From the NCBI RefSeq assembly GCF_007676705.1, contig NZ_VEBF01000002.1, positions 930,001 to 994,000 on the forward strand: a DNA stretch of 64,000 bases, in the 5' to 3' direction. Both the position numbers and the translations under genes were made by a program. This DNA is from Paenibacillus xylanexedens (lineage in GTDB: Bacteria > Bacillota > Bacilli > Paenibacillales > Paenibacillaceae). The notes beneath the pieces were generated by a model. It had not been told where the DNA came from, searched no databases, and saw only the letters and a list, made by a program, of their open reading frames with translations. Shown here piece after piece: positions 36,401 through 44,329 of this stretch (the first letter of the stretch is position 1; the number at the start of each line of letters is the position of its first letter).

Positions 36401-37868
36401 TTGAGAGCAGTGGAGATTCACCGGAGTTTTCCAGCGCAGGTGTCGTGCCAACTGAATACGTCGTCTTGAAGCGCGCGTCGGCATACACCCCAGAAACAGC
36501 AGCGTCATTTCCTTTTTCCAGCGGAAGTGTGCCGTCATTTTTCAACAAAACAACGCTCTCCTGTGCCGCCTGAAGTGCTATTTCCTGATGGTTCACTTGG
36601 TTATAATCGGAAGGCGGAGACGTCCTGACGTCCCTTGCTTCCTGGGCAAAAGGATAGTTTTTCGGTATGCCCTGCTCATCAATTTCATTAAAAATCCCCA
36701 AACGCACCAGCTGGTTTACATGTGGTCTGGCTGCTTCTATAAGCTCTTCCTCGGTAACTCCATATTCCCCCTGCTCCACGAGCGACACCAGATCGGTCAC
36801 ATCAGCAGGTGTCGTCCCTGACGGCCGACCCGCATTTGCCTGGGCAAGCGCCATGAGAACCGTTGCATGACCGCGGTCCACGGCATAACGGTCGTCATAT
36901 CCATTTCCGAGTTGGTTCGCGTTGGATACAATCGCATCTCCATTGAAATCGGGCGAGCTGTATACGCCATATTTCGCGTCCAAATTGGCCAATAATTGTA
37001 GCGGGGAAAGGATGTTTGGAATGCCGTTTGTCCGGCCATAAGATGTCATTGTGCCCGCCAGCGCACCTGATTCAAATCCAGGGAGCGCGGCTCTGGTTTG
37101 GTACTCAAACAATGAACGCGCGCTTGCGCTGTTATTCGCGGTCTGCCGGAACCACTGTGCGTTATATACGGAATAATGCTTTGTCCCCACCGCGGCCCTC
37201 ATCCAGAATCCATCTTCGCTGGTGGACTGATCAATTCCACTAAGACCCGAAGCCATCTTGTCGATCAAGACTCCGGCCATATTTGGATCTTCAGAGAACC
37301 CTTCATCGAAGCGACCGCTAAGCGGATTGATACGCATATCACTGACAACACTGAACGCCACGCTTAGGGAAGGATCATTGCCCCCATGAATGTTGGATTC
37401 GCCCTGCTTGACCTTTAATTTGCTGATTTTCTCATTCCCCATCACTTCCCCGATATCGGACAAAAGCTCTTTGTTCCAGCTCTGTCCCATGCCAATCAGA
37501 GCAGGAAAATCAGTCGAGACACCCTGAACATTATCTGCAGCGGATAACGCTCCGGGAATGACTTTGCCCGCATGTTTTCCCAGCTTCAATGTGTAATGGT
37601 TTCGTGAACCCGTCACATAAACGGCTGGACCTTCGAGGCCAGTGTATTCGAAATAGGTGTCTACGTATGCATCCAGATGCTCTGGCACGCCATCGAATAA
37701 TGGCATCCCGTCAAAGACACCTCCCTGCTGAGTTTGGAACTTTAACGTACTTGTTGTAGATGCTGATAGTGGCATGGCTCCCCAGGACCCCCATATCAGA
37801 CTGACCACGGTGATGACGGCAATCACTTTGCCGCCGATCTTCTGCTTGAAATCTCTAGTCAAAGTCAA
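33411..37868 (-). CDS. secreted GH3 beta-glycosidase with C-terminal SLH domains
   Basis: 1485 residues. Signal peptide (~1-36, cleaved near SASTT), GH3 N-domain (~55-395), GH3 C-domain (from QAAQESVVLLKNDGTLPL at ~430 to ~850), fibronectin-III-like domain (~870-960), a beta-sandwich module resembling a carbohydrate-binding domain (~990-1140), a Gly/Pro/Ser/Thr linker (~1145-1200) and three SLH-type units (~1300-1480: FVDVKPSAWYARDI, NAPMSREDMAMVLVRAL, STLTRAQLATVIVRV). The candidate nucleophile region is SPDFNGDAIV near 306; it differs from the common SDW motif, so I am unsure of the residue. TTG start has GAGGAGGG upstream. SLH domains would hold it on the cell wall. A cre box overlaps its promoter. 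Confidence 0.88.
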   Translation of the reverse strand: MTLTRDFKQKIGGKVIAVITVVSLIWGSWGAMPLSASTTSTLKFQTQQGGVFDGMPLFDGVPEHLDAYVDTYFEYTGLEGPAVYVTGSRNHYTLKLGKHAGKVIPGALSAADNVQGVSTDFPALIGMGQSWNKELLSDIGEVMGNEKISKLKVKQGESNIHGGNDPSLSVAFSVVSDMRINPLSGRFDEGFSEDPNMAGVLIDKMASGLSGIDQSTSEDGFWMRAAVGTKHYSVYNAQWFRQTANNSASARSLFEYQTRAALPGFESGALAGTMTSYGRTNGIPNILSPLQLLANLDAKYGVYSSPDFNGDAIVSNANQLGNGYDDRYAVDRGHATVLMALAQANAGRPSGTTPADVTDLVSLVEQGEYGVTEEELIEAARPHVNQLVRLGIFNEIDEQGIPKNYPFAQEARDVRTSPPSDYNQVNHQEIALQAAQESVVLLKNDGTLPLEKGNDAAVSGVYADARFKTTYSVGTTPALENSGESPLLSIIKMNGSSNVNYAPGNEVIALTSKANQQTVTADVYSPNAGTEGAQLITTADTLDEGESSHLFRVYDWGQAGSSLLSLYNQRWVTSPATNHAAVGNTDRTSLNLTNNDWNLPEMMGDTSAIPPTLRMETNEDGSMSIVTNGYRTGFSGDFTNWYYANGRFIKVDDAGKLVTTSSPLGSKDNAANRPDEVKFEKAVVKNVGEEAVARATEDDYAIVFVGAIPRHSAGEGNDRSTLDMGEADYELVDKVSAAFAVQGKKTVVVVKSSFPVNLERIQNNPNISAIVYQPYGGQYDSYALAQVLYGDYAPTGRLTSTWYTGMDAFPSISPYVIPEGNISGLEDIDPRFTVDMTNADPIESELTYMYTDATLTYPFGYGLSYADFTYDSLTVPSSVTGDEPFTVSVRVTNTGDVATSEVVQLYARNSNSAYGAHAPKKKLVSFEKIHLIPGETKEVLLQVDPQTLALWDVNRSEWIVEQGNYEFMIGTSAGDADVQVSKALSIGGKSIAALPLTQSLNVFDHAFASNEVVYHEVSKERTAAQLKAKAIVGGYYAVRSKQNGSWIALPKADLTGVQKVKATVASNVQGGTISLHADALDTAPLAVWNVPVTEPVSYKISNANVMVKELGYVDVEADISAAVSGVHDLYLVFHEPDLRIDSLSFTLKEPGTNPGSPGTNPGTNPDSPSTPGSGSVGTPVKPPASGSETEGETDSEGNVSAVVTVQTGDVADQAKAASIRSSGIRVIGDPWNVSIKDMQNTYVIATLPVNDVVAANSTTIAYVGEGGQLTPVPGVLTKDTNGNKVWKVLLNQGGTYVTIHSHREFVDVKPSAWYARDIAKANSLLLINGVSERRMQPQGMTTSAQTLMAALNALGMEPGGAAANEKWFDPILRASKEYGLMEEGQYLPNAPMSREDMAMVLVRALNLSGVDTKLQEAEIESWLGDFKDQDQLKPNNRAAMATAIQLGIFQGTPDKLLQPQSTLTRAQLATVIVRVHDRIVEQLHH

Positions 37869-37886
37869 TGTTAACCCTCCTCTATT

Positions 37887-37900
37887 TGTAATCGCTTACA
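37887..37900 (-). promoter_or_regulatory. cre box (CcpA operator) of the GH3 gene
   Basis: TGTAATCGCTTACA fits the cre consensus TGWNANCGNTNWCA at every fixed position on both strands. It lies ~19 nt before the TTG start and downstream of a TATAAT (37921..37916), so CcpA bound here would block elongation. Indicates glucose repression of the surface GH3 enzyme. Confidence 0.8.
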
Positions 37901-37915
37901 ATTTGGTACTTACTC

Positions 37916-37944
37916 ATTATAGTTTGAGGAATGGTACATTTTGT
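37916..37944 (-). promoter_or_regulatory. -10 region of the GH3 promoter
   Basis: TATAAT at 37921..37916 on the minus strand; the base run at the -35 distance (ACAAAA) is poor, suggesting that an activator such as the adjacent YesN-like protein is required. Confidence 0.45.
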
Positions 37945-38199
37945 TTATGGGTTGAGGTACAGTATTTTTAGATATTACGGTTATGTATCATCAAAGGATA
38001 AATTTGGATTTATATTAAATATAAGCCTCATACTCCACCAATCACTGTACTAAGATGCTCGATTTAACCAACAAAACATACTCAATGAAAACTTTGTTTT
38101 TGCGGTAACACAAGCCAGGTCATGGGTCATTTCGATAACTACAACGAATATTCAACCGAGCAATGCCACAAGGCTTGTCCCTGGTTATAACAATCAAAA

Positions 38200-38239
38200 G
38201 GGCGTTCCATAAGTCATCTTCCTGACTTATGGAACGCCC
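38200..38239 (-). terminator. perfect 17-bp hairpin, probable terminator on the minus strand
   Basis: The stem is 38200-38216 with 38223-38239 (starting GGGCGTTCC, 6-nt loop TCTTCC). On the minus strand it is followed by TTTTGATTG. It lies 245 nt past the spoVIF-like stop, beyond repeat copy D, and is the first good terminator for that unit. Confidence 0.6.
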
Positions 38240-38294
38240 CATCTAAAATTACTTTATACACATTCATGTAATTTGGCTTTTCTAAAGTACTTTC

Positions 38295-38447
38295 GTTTAC
38301 ACAACAACGGAGAGGGCAGAACCAATCTGAAGAAGCGAAGCGTGCGCCTTTATCCCCGGATTTTACCCTTTTGAAATTTTAATCTAAAAATCCGGGGATA
38401 ACAGCGATCGAAAGATGGTACTGCACTCGTAGTGCCCCCGTGTAAAC
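38295..38447 (-). repeat. dispersed palindromic element, copy D (short form, inverted)
   Basis: 153 bp bounded by GTTTACAC (38295-38302) and GTGTAAAC (38440-38447). The core stem is 15 bp, TTATCCCCGGATTTT (38350-38364) with AAAATCCGGGGATAA (38387-38401). It is in the opposite orientation to copies A-C and very close to copy A in sequence. Confidence 0.82.
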
Positions 38448-38483
38448 AACGCTCTTTATCCTACCCAACATTACATCGTATCC

Positions 38484-38771
38484 CTACCTAAACATCCCCC
38501 ACAGCTTAATCAGATGAAACGTATTGTTCGGATCAATCTTCTGTGCAAGCACAAAAGCAACGAACTGCTCCTCCTGCGCCGTAGAGAAATTCTCATTCAT
38601 AATGACTGCCGAAGACTTGACCAACCTTCTGACCTTGGCCTTATCTTGCAAATCAGACTTGGTCACGCCATCAATCAACTTTTTGATACGCTCTTTGACA
38701 GCAGGATTTTTCATCTTTAATTTGATCCGCTCCACCAGCTGCGGACTGATTCCATATTGTTGGTAACTCAA
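38484..38771 (-). CDS. spoVIF: stage VI sporulation protein F-like
   Basis: 95 residues, beginning MSYQQYGISPQLVERIKLKMKN from a TTG at 38771; GGGAGGTG is 8 nt upstream, whereas the longer GTG frame overlaps that site. Helical, Lys-rich (KERIKKLIDGVTKSDLQDKAKVRRLV) with a C-terminal AQKIDPNNTFHLIKLWGMF. I recall this as the Paenibacillus form of SpoVIF, a small protein needed for full spore coat maturation, but the match to B. subtilis SpoVIF is weak by eye. Confidence 0.6.
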   Translation of the reverse strand: MSYQQYGISPQLVERIKLKMKNPAVKERIKKLIDGVTKSDLQDKAKVRRLVKSSAVIMNENFSTAQEEQFVAFVLAQKIDPNNTFHLIKLWGMFR

Positions 38772-38887
38772 AACGTACAGCACCTCCCAAAGAATAAACT
38801 CACTTCTTATTCATATGTCGGAAGGGCTTGTACACTTGTCTGTTTTTACAAAGGTAATATGAAAAATCCAGTCGTTATCGGCAAATC

Positions 38888-40933
38888 TTAGTCAATGAGA
38901 TCGCCTTTGAACACTTGCTGTTGCTGTAGGAAATCACGCAAAGGTGCGTAGTCGATAGACGTCCAGAAGGTCGCATCCTCAATCAAGTGGGTTACGTCAT
39001 CTCTGGCTTGTTCCAGCACAGCAAAATCGGCAACCATGTCGGCAAGACGGAATTCAGGCAATCCGCTTTGTTTTGTACCAAAGAAATCACCCGGGCCCCG
39101 GAGATCCAGATCCCGACGGGATACCTCGAATCCATCCTCGGTTTCCGTCATCACCTTCATGCGCTCCTGCCCGACCTCCGTCTTGGGATCAGCAATAAGT
39201 ACACAATAGGACGCGTGGGCCCCACGACCAACCCGACCACGCAGCTGATGCAGCTGGGACAGCCCGAAGCGGTCTGCATCCATAATGACCATCAACGTTG
39301 CATTTGGCACATCGACCCCAACCTCCACAACGGTAGTCGAGACGAGAAGCTGAATATCATTGCTGTAGAAGTCACGCATCATCTCTTCTTTCTCCGCGGC
39401 CGTCATCCGGCCATGCAGCAGACCCACGCGATATTTCGGAAAGTTCTGCTGCATCTGTACATGCAGATCAATGGCATTCTGGACATCCAGCTTCTCCGAC
39501 TCTTCAATGAGTGGACAGATCAGATAGGCCTGACGTCCCTGATCCACTTCTCTGGAGATAAACCCGAGTACTCGCTCCATCATGTCATGTTTGACCCAAT
39601 ACGTAGAGATGGGAATCCGTCCCTTCGGACGTTCCGAGATCGTGGATACTTCAATATCACCAAAAGCTGTAATGGCCAGTGTCCGCGGAATAGGCGTTGC
39701 CGTCATCGTTAACACATCCGGATTATATCCTTTACGTCGTAAAACGCTGCGCTGATTCACACCGAAGCGATGCTGCTCGTCCGTCACCACAAGACCCAGA
39801 TCACGGAAGAAAACATCTTCCTGAATCAGGGCGTGTGTACCCACCACGATATCAATCATGCCCATTTGCAACGATGCGATCAGATCTTTACGCTTACGCC
39901 CATTTACACTGCCCGTTAACAGCCCTACAGTCACCCCAAACGGTTCAAACAGCTTTTGCAGTGACCGCATATGCTGCTCTGCCAAAATCTCTGTAGGCAC
40001 CATCAGAGCCCCCTGAAAACCGGATCGAACCGTTGTATATAGGGCAATCGCGGCAATCACCGTTTTACCCGAACCTACATCACCCTGCAGTAATCGGTTC
40101 ATTGCATACGGTGAGCGCATATCGTGCAGGATCTCAAGTTCCACCTTTTTCTGGGCATCAGTCAATTCAAAAGGCAGACTGCGCACAAACTCGCGAATCG
40201 TTGTATTGTCCGTAGTATGTACCACGCCACCCATGCGATTCCGGTTCAACGCACGATACGCCTGCATTTTCAACTGGAACAGAAACAGTTCTTCGTACAC
40301 CATCCGCTGTCTGGCCTGTTGACCTTCCCGGTTATCTTGTGGACGATGGATTCCAGCAATCGCCTGCTTGCGTGGCATCAAACTATATTTCTTCATCAAC
40401 GATTGGGGCAGAATCTCGGGAATCATATCTCCGAATTGGATTAATCCCTGATTGATCGTTTTGCGCATCCATTGTTGCGTCAGCTTGCCGGTTACCGAGT
40501 ATACAGGTTGCAGTGTGCCTGAACGCCCATCCCCTTTATCGGGGAACTCCGAGTCAGTGACCGTCATCTGCATACGTTTTTGTTCCCATTTCCCTGTAAT
40601 CACAATCTCCCGATTGGGCGTAAGCTGTTCTTTGAGGAAATGGCGATTGAACCACGTTGCTGTAATCATCCACTCTTCCGTCATGATCTTACAGGTCAGA
40701 CGGGACTTTTTGCCGTATCGTTGTAATACAGGAATACCCATCACCTGTCCCTGGACGGTGATCTTGTCTCCATCCTTCACTTCACTAAGGGAACGCAGAC
40801 GGTAATCCTCATAACGGAACGGATAATATTCTAGCAAGTCTTTAACAGTAGAGATGCCAAAGGCGTGAAGCTCTCCCTCTTTGAGAGCACTCACGCCGTT
40901 AATTTGCTTAACTGATATTTCTTCCAATTTCAT
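38888..40933 (-). CDS. recG: ATP-dependent DNA helicase RecG
   Basis: 681 residues, full length. N-terminal wedge/OB region (~60-160: DKITVQGQVMGIPVLQRYGKKSRLTC), then SF2 helicase motifs: Walker A GDVGSGKTVIAAIAL, DEQHRFG, TATPIPRTLAI, VVEVGVDVPNATLM, QLRGRVGRG. Remodels stalled replication forks and branched recombination intermediates. ATG at 40933 with GAGG 8 nt upstream; the frame to 40993 is only an extension. It begins 10 nt after the DegV-family gene stops. Confidence 0.96.
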   Translation of the reverse strand: MKLEEISVKQINGVSALKEGELHAFGISTVKDLLEYYPFRYEDYRLRSLSEVKDGDKITVQGQVMGIPVLQRYGKKSRLTCKIMTEEWMITATWFNRHFLKEQLTPNREIVITGKWEQKRMQMTVTDSEFPDKGDGRSGTLQPVYSVTGKLTQQWMRKTINQGLIQFGDMIPEILPQSLMKKYSLMPRKQAIAGIHRPQDNREGQQARQRMVYEELFLFQLKMQAYRALNRNRMGGVVHTTDNTTIREFVRSLPFELTDAQKKVELEILHDMRSPYAMNRLLQGDVGSGKTVIAAIALYTTVRSGFQGALMVPTEILAEQHMRSLQKLFEPFGVTVGLLTGSVNGRKRKDLIASLQMGMIDIVVGTHALIQEDVFFRDLGLVVTDEQHRFGVNQRSVLRRKGYNPDVLTMTATPIPRTLAITAFGDIEVSTISERPKGRIPISTYWVKHDMMERVLGFISREVDQGRQAYLICPLIEESEKLDVQNAIDLHVQMQQNFPKYRVGLLHGRMTAAEKEEMMRDFYSNDIQLLVSTTVVEVGVDVPNATLMVIMDADRFGLSQLHQLRGRVGRGAHASYCVLIADPKTEVGQERMKVMTETEDGFEVSRRDLDLRGPGDFFGTKQSGLPEFRLADMVADFAVLEQARDDVTHLIEDATFWTSIDYAPLRDFLQQQQVFKGDLID

Positions 40934-40943
40934 GTCTAATCCC

Positions 40944-41807
40944 TCATTCCGGAACAGGCCACATAAAGATCGCAATGACACCAGGTCCAACATGACTGCC
41001 TATTACGGCACCAATATTGGTATAGATCACTTCATTCAGTGTAAAATGACCACGCAGCTGCTCTGCACAAGCGATCGCTGATCCCGGGTCAGCGGTATGA
41101 CCTACCGCCAGGTTAACCCGTTTGCCTGCAAGATCCTTCTGGAACAGCTCAATTATACGTGCCATTGCTTTTTTATGACCTCTGACTTTCTCAACTGCGT
41201 AGATAACGCCTTCTTCATCAATAGACAGGATCGGCTTAATGTTAAGCAGCGTTCCCAAGATGGCTGAAGCTTTGCCAATCCGGCCACCCTTTTGCAGATA
41301 CTCCAGAGTATCTACGAGAAAAAACAACTTGCGAGATTGTTGCATCCCTTCAATAGCCGCAGCGATTTCGACTGCTGACTTTCCCAGTTCGGCAAGTTCA
41401 GCAGCCTGTACCACCATCAGACCGTATCCATAAGATGCTGACTTCGAATCCAGCACGGTGATGTCACCCTCACGCTCCAGCAAAGACTTGCCGAGCATGG
41501 CCGATTGATAGGTACCACTCATGCCGGATGACAGGTGGATGGATACTATCGGGCGTTCCGGGTTCTCATCCAGCAGTGCTTGATAGACATTCATGAAATC
41601 AGTTGGAGATGGCTGTGAAGTTGTAGGCAACACAGATACCTTCTTCAATTTTTCATAGAACTGTTCCGAAGTCAGATCAACGCCGTCTGCATATGTTTCT
41701 TCCCCGAACAAAACACGCAGCGGAACAATGTGAATCCCGTATTTGCGAATGAGTTCTTCGGGAATATCTGCCGTACTATCCGTGACAATCGCAACCTTGT
41801 GGCTCAT
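40944..41807 (-). CDS. DegV-family fatty-acid-binding protein (FakB-like)
   Basis: 287 residues. KVAIVTDSTADIP at the N-terminus, TTSQPSPTDFMNVY, VSIHLSSGMSGTYQSA and a GPGVIAIFMW-like C-terminus are the DegV/FakB hallmarks; these proteins carry an acyl chain to the fatty-acid kinase FakA. The fakA gene lies just upstream on the same strand, which supports the role. GGAGGAG precedes the ATG. Confidence 0.92.
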   Translation of the reverse strand: MSHKVAIVTDSTADIPEELIRKYGIHIVPLRVLFGEETYADGVDLTSEQFYEKLKKVSVLPTTSQPSPTDFMNVYQALLDENPERPIVSIHLSSGMSGTYQSAMLGKSLLEREGDITVLDSKSASYGYGLMVVQAAELAELGKSAVEIAAAIEGMQQSRKLFFLVDTLEYLQKGGRIGKASAILGTLLNIKPILSIDEEGVIYAVEKVRGHKKAMARIIELFQKDLAGKRVNLAVGHTADPGSAIACAEQLRGHFTLNEVIYTNIGAVIGSHVGPGVIAIFMWPVPE

Positions 41808-41843
41808 GACTCTCCTCCTATTCGCTAGAGCGCTATAAGTACA

Positions 41844-41876
41844 TGTTCAAAAAGTCAACTAGAGACTTTTTGAACA
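41844..41876. terminator. hairpin between fakA and the degV-like gene
   Basis: TGTTCAAAAAGTC (41844-41856) pairs perfectly over 13 bp with GACTTTTTGAACA (41864-41876). AT-rich, without a downstream T-run outside the stem; may reduce read-through or process the fakA-degV mRNA. Confidence 0.5.
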
Positions 41877-41883
41877 ACCTTTA

Positions 41884-43692
41884 TTAGGACTCTACGGAGA
41901 ACAAATAATAATACACAGGCTGTCCTCCAAGATGTACCTCTACCTCGGCATCAGGATACTGTTCTTCAAGCCATGCAGCGAGGGCAGCGGTAACCTCAGG
42001 GTCAGCTTCGTCCCCTTCAAGGATCGTCACCACTTCATCTCCACTCTCCATCATCTGTTTGAGCAGACCTTCACATGCTTGAAGCATGGTTTCATCCGTC
42101 GCTACAATTTTGGAGTTATGAATACCGATATAGTGTCCCGCCTTGATATCCAAGTCATCATATTGCGTATCACGAACCGCATGAGTCACTTGACCGGACT
42201 GCACCCGGCTGATTGCCTCCAGCATCTGGTCACGGTTCGTTTCCGCAGACTCGTCTTCCTGGAAAGCAAACGCAGCTGCCATTCCCTGTGGGATAGTCTT
42301 ACTTGGAATAACCGTAATCCGGCGCTCATCTTCAAGCAGTTCACGCGCCTGCTCAGCAGCCAGTACAATATTCGAGTTATTCGGAAGTATGAATACCTGC
42401 TGCGCAGCAATTGAACGAACGGCTTTCACAAAATCCTCCGTACTTGGATTCATCGTCTGTCCACCGGACAGAACGACATCGACGCCAAGACTTTGGAAGA
42501 TCTCTGCAATACCGTCACCGGAGGATACCGCAATAAAACCATACGGTGCCATCTCATCTGCAGGAAGCACTGCCTCTTCCAGGCTTCGCGCTGCCTCAGG
42601 TGGAATCTCTGCAAACAATTCAGGTGAAGGCGCAATGTCCATTCCTGCCGTCAGCAGATCCCGATGCTGTTCACGCATATTGAGAATATGAATCTGTGTG
42701 ATTTCACCATATTGCAGTGCCAGATTTAATACATCACCTGGTGTCTTGGAATGGACATGAACTTTGATCACTTCATCATCGGCAATGATGATGATCGAAT
42801 CCCCATTAACTGACAACGCTTTCCGGAATGCTTCGTCATCGAATGCCACTCCTGCGTTCTCTCCAAGCTCACGATTAATGAAAAATTCCATATCATACAG
42901 GAACTCAATGTCTTCCGTTTCCAATCTCGCCTGAGCAGACAACGGCATCTCCGGTGAGATTACCTGCTGTGCAGGCTTCGTGACAACCAGTTCTGCCGGT
43001 GCAGCCGGTTTCAAAGCAGATGCTGCCACGCCTGGAGTCGCTTCTTTCTTCAAGGAAGCACGATTTCCTCCGTCACTCTGCAGCAACACTTCCATAAAGC
43101 CTTCGTAGATATATACAAGCCCCTGACCACCTGAATCCACAACACCAACCTGTTTCAGTACAGGCAGTAATTCCGGAGTCATTGCCAGTGCTTCTTTTGC
43201 TTTTAACAAAACTTCATTCATTAATTCAGTAATATCATTCGTCCGTCTTGCGTAGTAGTTGGCATGTTTGGCCGCTTCCTTGGCTACGGTAAGAATGGTC
43301 CCTTCCACGGGCTTTACGACAGCTTTGTAAGCTGCATCAACACCGTTCTGCAGGGCTGCTGCAAATTGGAGCGTATTCAGTTCCTCATAGGGAGCAGCTG
43401 AACGACTAAATCCACGGAACAATTGCGATAGAATAACTCCCGAATTCCCCCGTGCGCCCATAAGCAAGCCTTTCGATAGAATACCGGCAGCTTCGCCGAT
43501 GGAGGCAGAACTTTTTCTTTTAATCTCTGCGACTCCTGCACTCATTGTCAAATTCATGTTCGTTCCCGTGTCACCATCCGGCACAGGGAAAACATTCAGG
43601 GAATTGACGTGCTCTGCATGCTGTCCAAGTTGTTCCGCTCCGGCAAGTACCATTGCGGTGAAATCTGTTCCATTTAAAGAACGTATACTCAA
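41884..43692 (-). CDS. fakA: fatty acid kinase subunit FakA (DAK2/DegV-domain, YloV)
   Basis: 602 residues. DAK2 (DhaL) ATP-binding domain at the N-terminus with VFPVPDGDTGTNM and GARGNSGVILSQ, a linker region (~215-270, Ala/Pro/Lys-rich), a middle domain, and a DegV-like C-terminal part (PNNSNIVLAAEQA, IPQGMAAAFAF). Phosphorylates fatty acids held by FakB/DegV proteins. TTG at 43692 has AAGGGGA 8 nt upstream and gives the expected SIRSLNGTDF start; the ATG at 43758 would add an unusual extension. Confidence 0.93.
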   Translation of the reverse strand: MSIRSLNGTDFTAMVLAGAEQLGQHAEHVNSLNVFPVPDGDTGTNMNLTMSAGVAEIKRKSSASIGEAAGILSKGLLMGARGNSGVILSQLFRGFSRSAAPYEELNTLQFAAALQNGVDAAYKAVVKPVEGTILTVAKEAAKHANYYARRTNDITELMNEVLLKAKEALAMTPELLPVLKQVGVVDSGGQGLVYIYEGFMEVLLQSDGGNRASLKKEATPGVAASALKPAAPAELVVTKPAQQVISPEMPLSAQARLETEDIEFLYDMEFFINRELGENAGVAFDDEAFRKALSVNGDSIIIIADDEVIKVHVHSKTPGDVLNLALQYGEITQIHILNMREQHRDLLTAGMDIAPSPELFAEIPPEAARSLEEAVLPADEMAPYGFIAVSSGDGIAEIFQSLGVDVVLSGGQTMNPSTEDFVKAVRSIAAQQVFILPNNSNIVLAAEQARELLEDERRITVIPSKTIPQGMAAAFAFQEDESAETNRDQMLEAISRVQSGQVTHAVRDTQYDDLDIKAGHYIGIHNSKIVATDETMLQACEGLLKQMMESGDEVVTILEGDEADPEVTAALAAWLEEQYPDAEVEVHLGGQPVYYYLFSVES

Positions 43693-43754
43693 GTGAGAAT
43701 TCCCCTTCCTAGCTTGATACACGAACACCTTGCACCAAGATGTGTCTGGTCTGT

Positions 43755-43976
43755 TCATGCGCTAACGCGGACTGCGTTATTCTTCGTCCATACCTTGTCC
43801 GGCACAGGCATACAATACATAATGTCAGCCGGATTAACGGTCTGGGCGGCCGGGCTACCAATATCCTGCACTCTCTGCACCCCTAACTTCGGGGCATACG
43901 GATATGCACCGGTATCAAGAGCCGGCATGAATGCCGCATGGAGACTGGTGCCAATTGATGGAATGCCGCAGCTCAC
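43755..43976 (-). CDS. doubtful small open frame in the yloU position
   Basis: 73 codons from GTG. The reading stays open about 30 codons upstream to a TAA near 44060, giving a coherent-looking stretch (KPYLEVGGLLFGN before the GTG; GVQRVQDIGSPAAQTVNPAD later). No Shine-Dalgarno, no family I recognise. It could be a remnant, a gene with a non-standard start, or chance. Confidence 0.25.
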   Translation of the reverse strand: MSCGIPSIGTSLHAAFMPALDTGAYPYAPKLGVQRVQDIGSPAAQTVNPADIMYCMPVPDKVWTKNNAVRVSA

Positions 43977-44122
43977 AGCGTTGCCAAAAAGCAGACCACC
44001 GACCTCTAAGTACGGTTTATTCTCCGACTTCCTCGCGGCAACAGCCTGTTCACCACTGTATTATGGACTATTCAACATTGTACTATATTAGACAGGAGAA
44101 ATAAATAAAGTTTTTGGATCAG

Positions 44123-44152
44123 TTGACGAAGCTTTTTTGATTATGATATTAT
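44123..44152 (+). promoter_or_regulatory. rpmB promoter
   Basis: TTGACG (44123-44128), 18-nt spacer, TATTAT (44147-44152). It predicts a start near 44160 and a 5' leader of about 170 nt, long for a small ribosomal protein gene. Confidence 0.65.
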
Positions 44153-44233
44153 ATTCAAGTATTGTTTTATGCAGGTTAAGTAATGGAAATGATCCGGTCA
44201 TGCCGGCTTAAACAACACCATTAGCTACTGAAA

Positions 44234-44252
44234 CCTGATCTTGATGATCAGG
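44234..44252 (+). promoter_or_regulatory. hairpin in the rpmB 5' leader
   Basis: CCTGATC (44234-44240) pairs with GATCAGG (44246-44252) around a 5-nt loop. Together with a CCGG/CCGG pairing near 44198-44211, it gives the leader some structure. Possibly a protein-binding leader; unproven. Confidence 0.35.
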
Positions 44253-44329
44253 AAGAACAATTTAGTCCTTATGGAATGATCTCTCGTTTCCGAAGGCAAC
44301 TGGTTATTTTAGGATAGGAGGTGTAATCT

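Larger units (their letters stand above)
37869..38483. other. 615-bp intergenic region upstream of the GH3 gene
   Basis: Holds the GH3 promoter and cre box (37887-37944), an AT-rich stretch without signal (~37945-38199), a perfect 17-bp hairpin (38200-38239) and repeat copy D (38295-38447). No coding frame. Confidence 0.7.
43693..44329. other. 637-bp region between fakA and rpmB
   Basis: In B. subtilis the Asp23-family gene yloU lies here; I find no Asp23-like frame on the minus strand. There is an open minus-strand frame of 73 codons (43976..43755, GTG start, no ribosome site) that stays open further upstream without another start, and a plus-strand frame of 132 codons opposite it. The right third holds the rpmB promoter and leader. 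Confidence 0.6.

Noticed and set aside
4861..38447. The palindromic repeats as a CRISPR array
   Set aside because: Copies are kilobases apart, 150-190 bp long and end in inverted repeats; there are no regular spacers and no cas genes.
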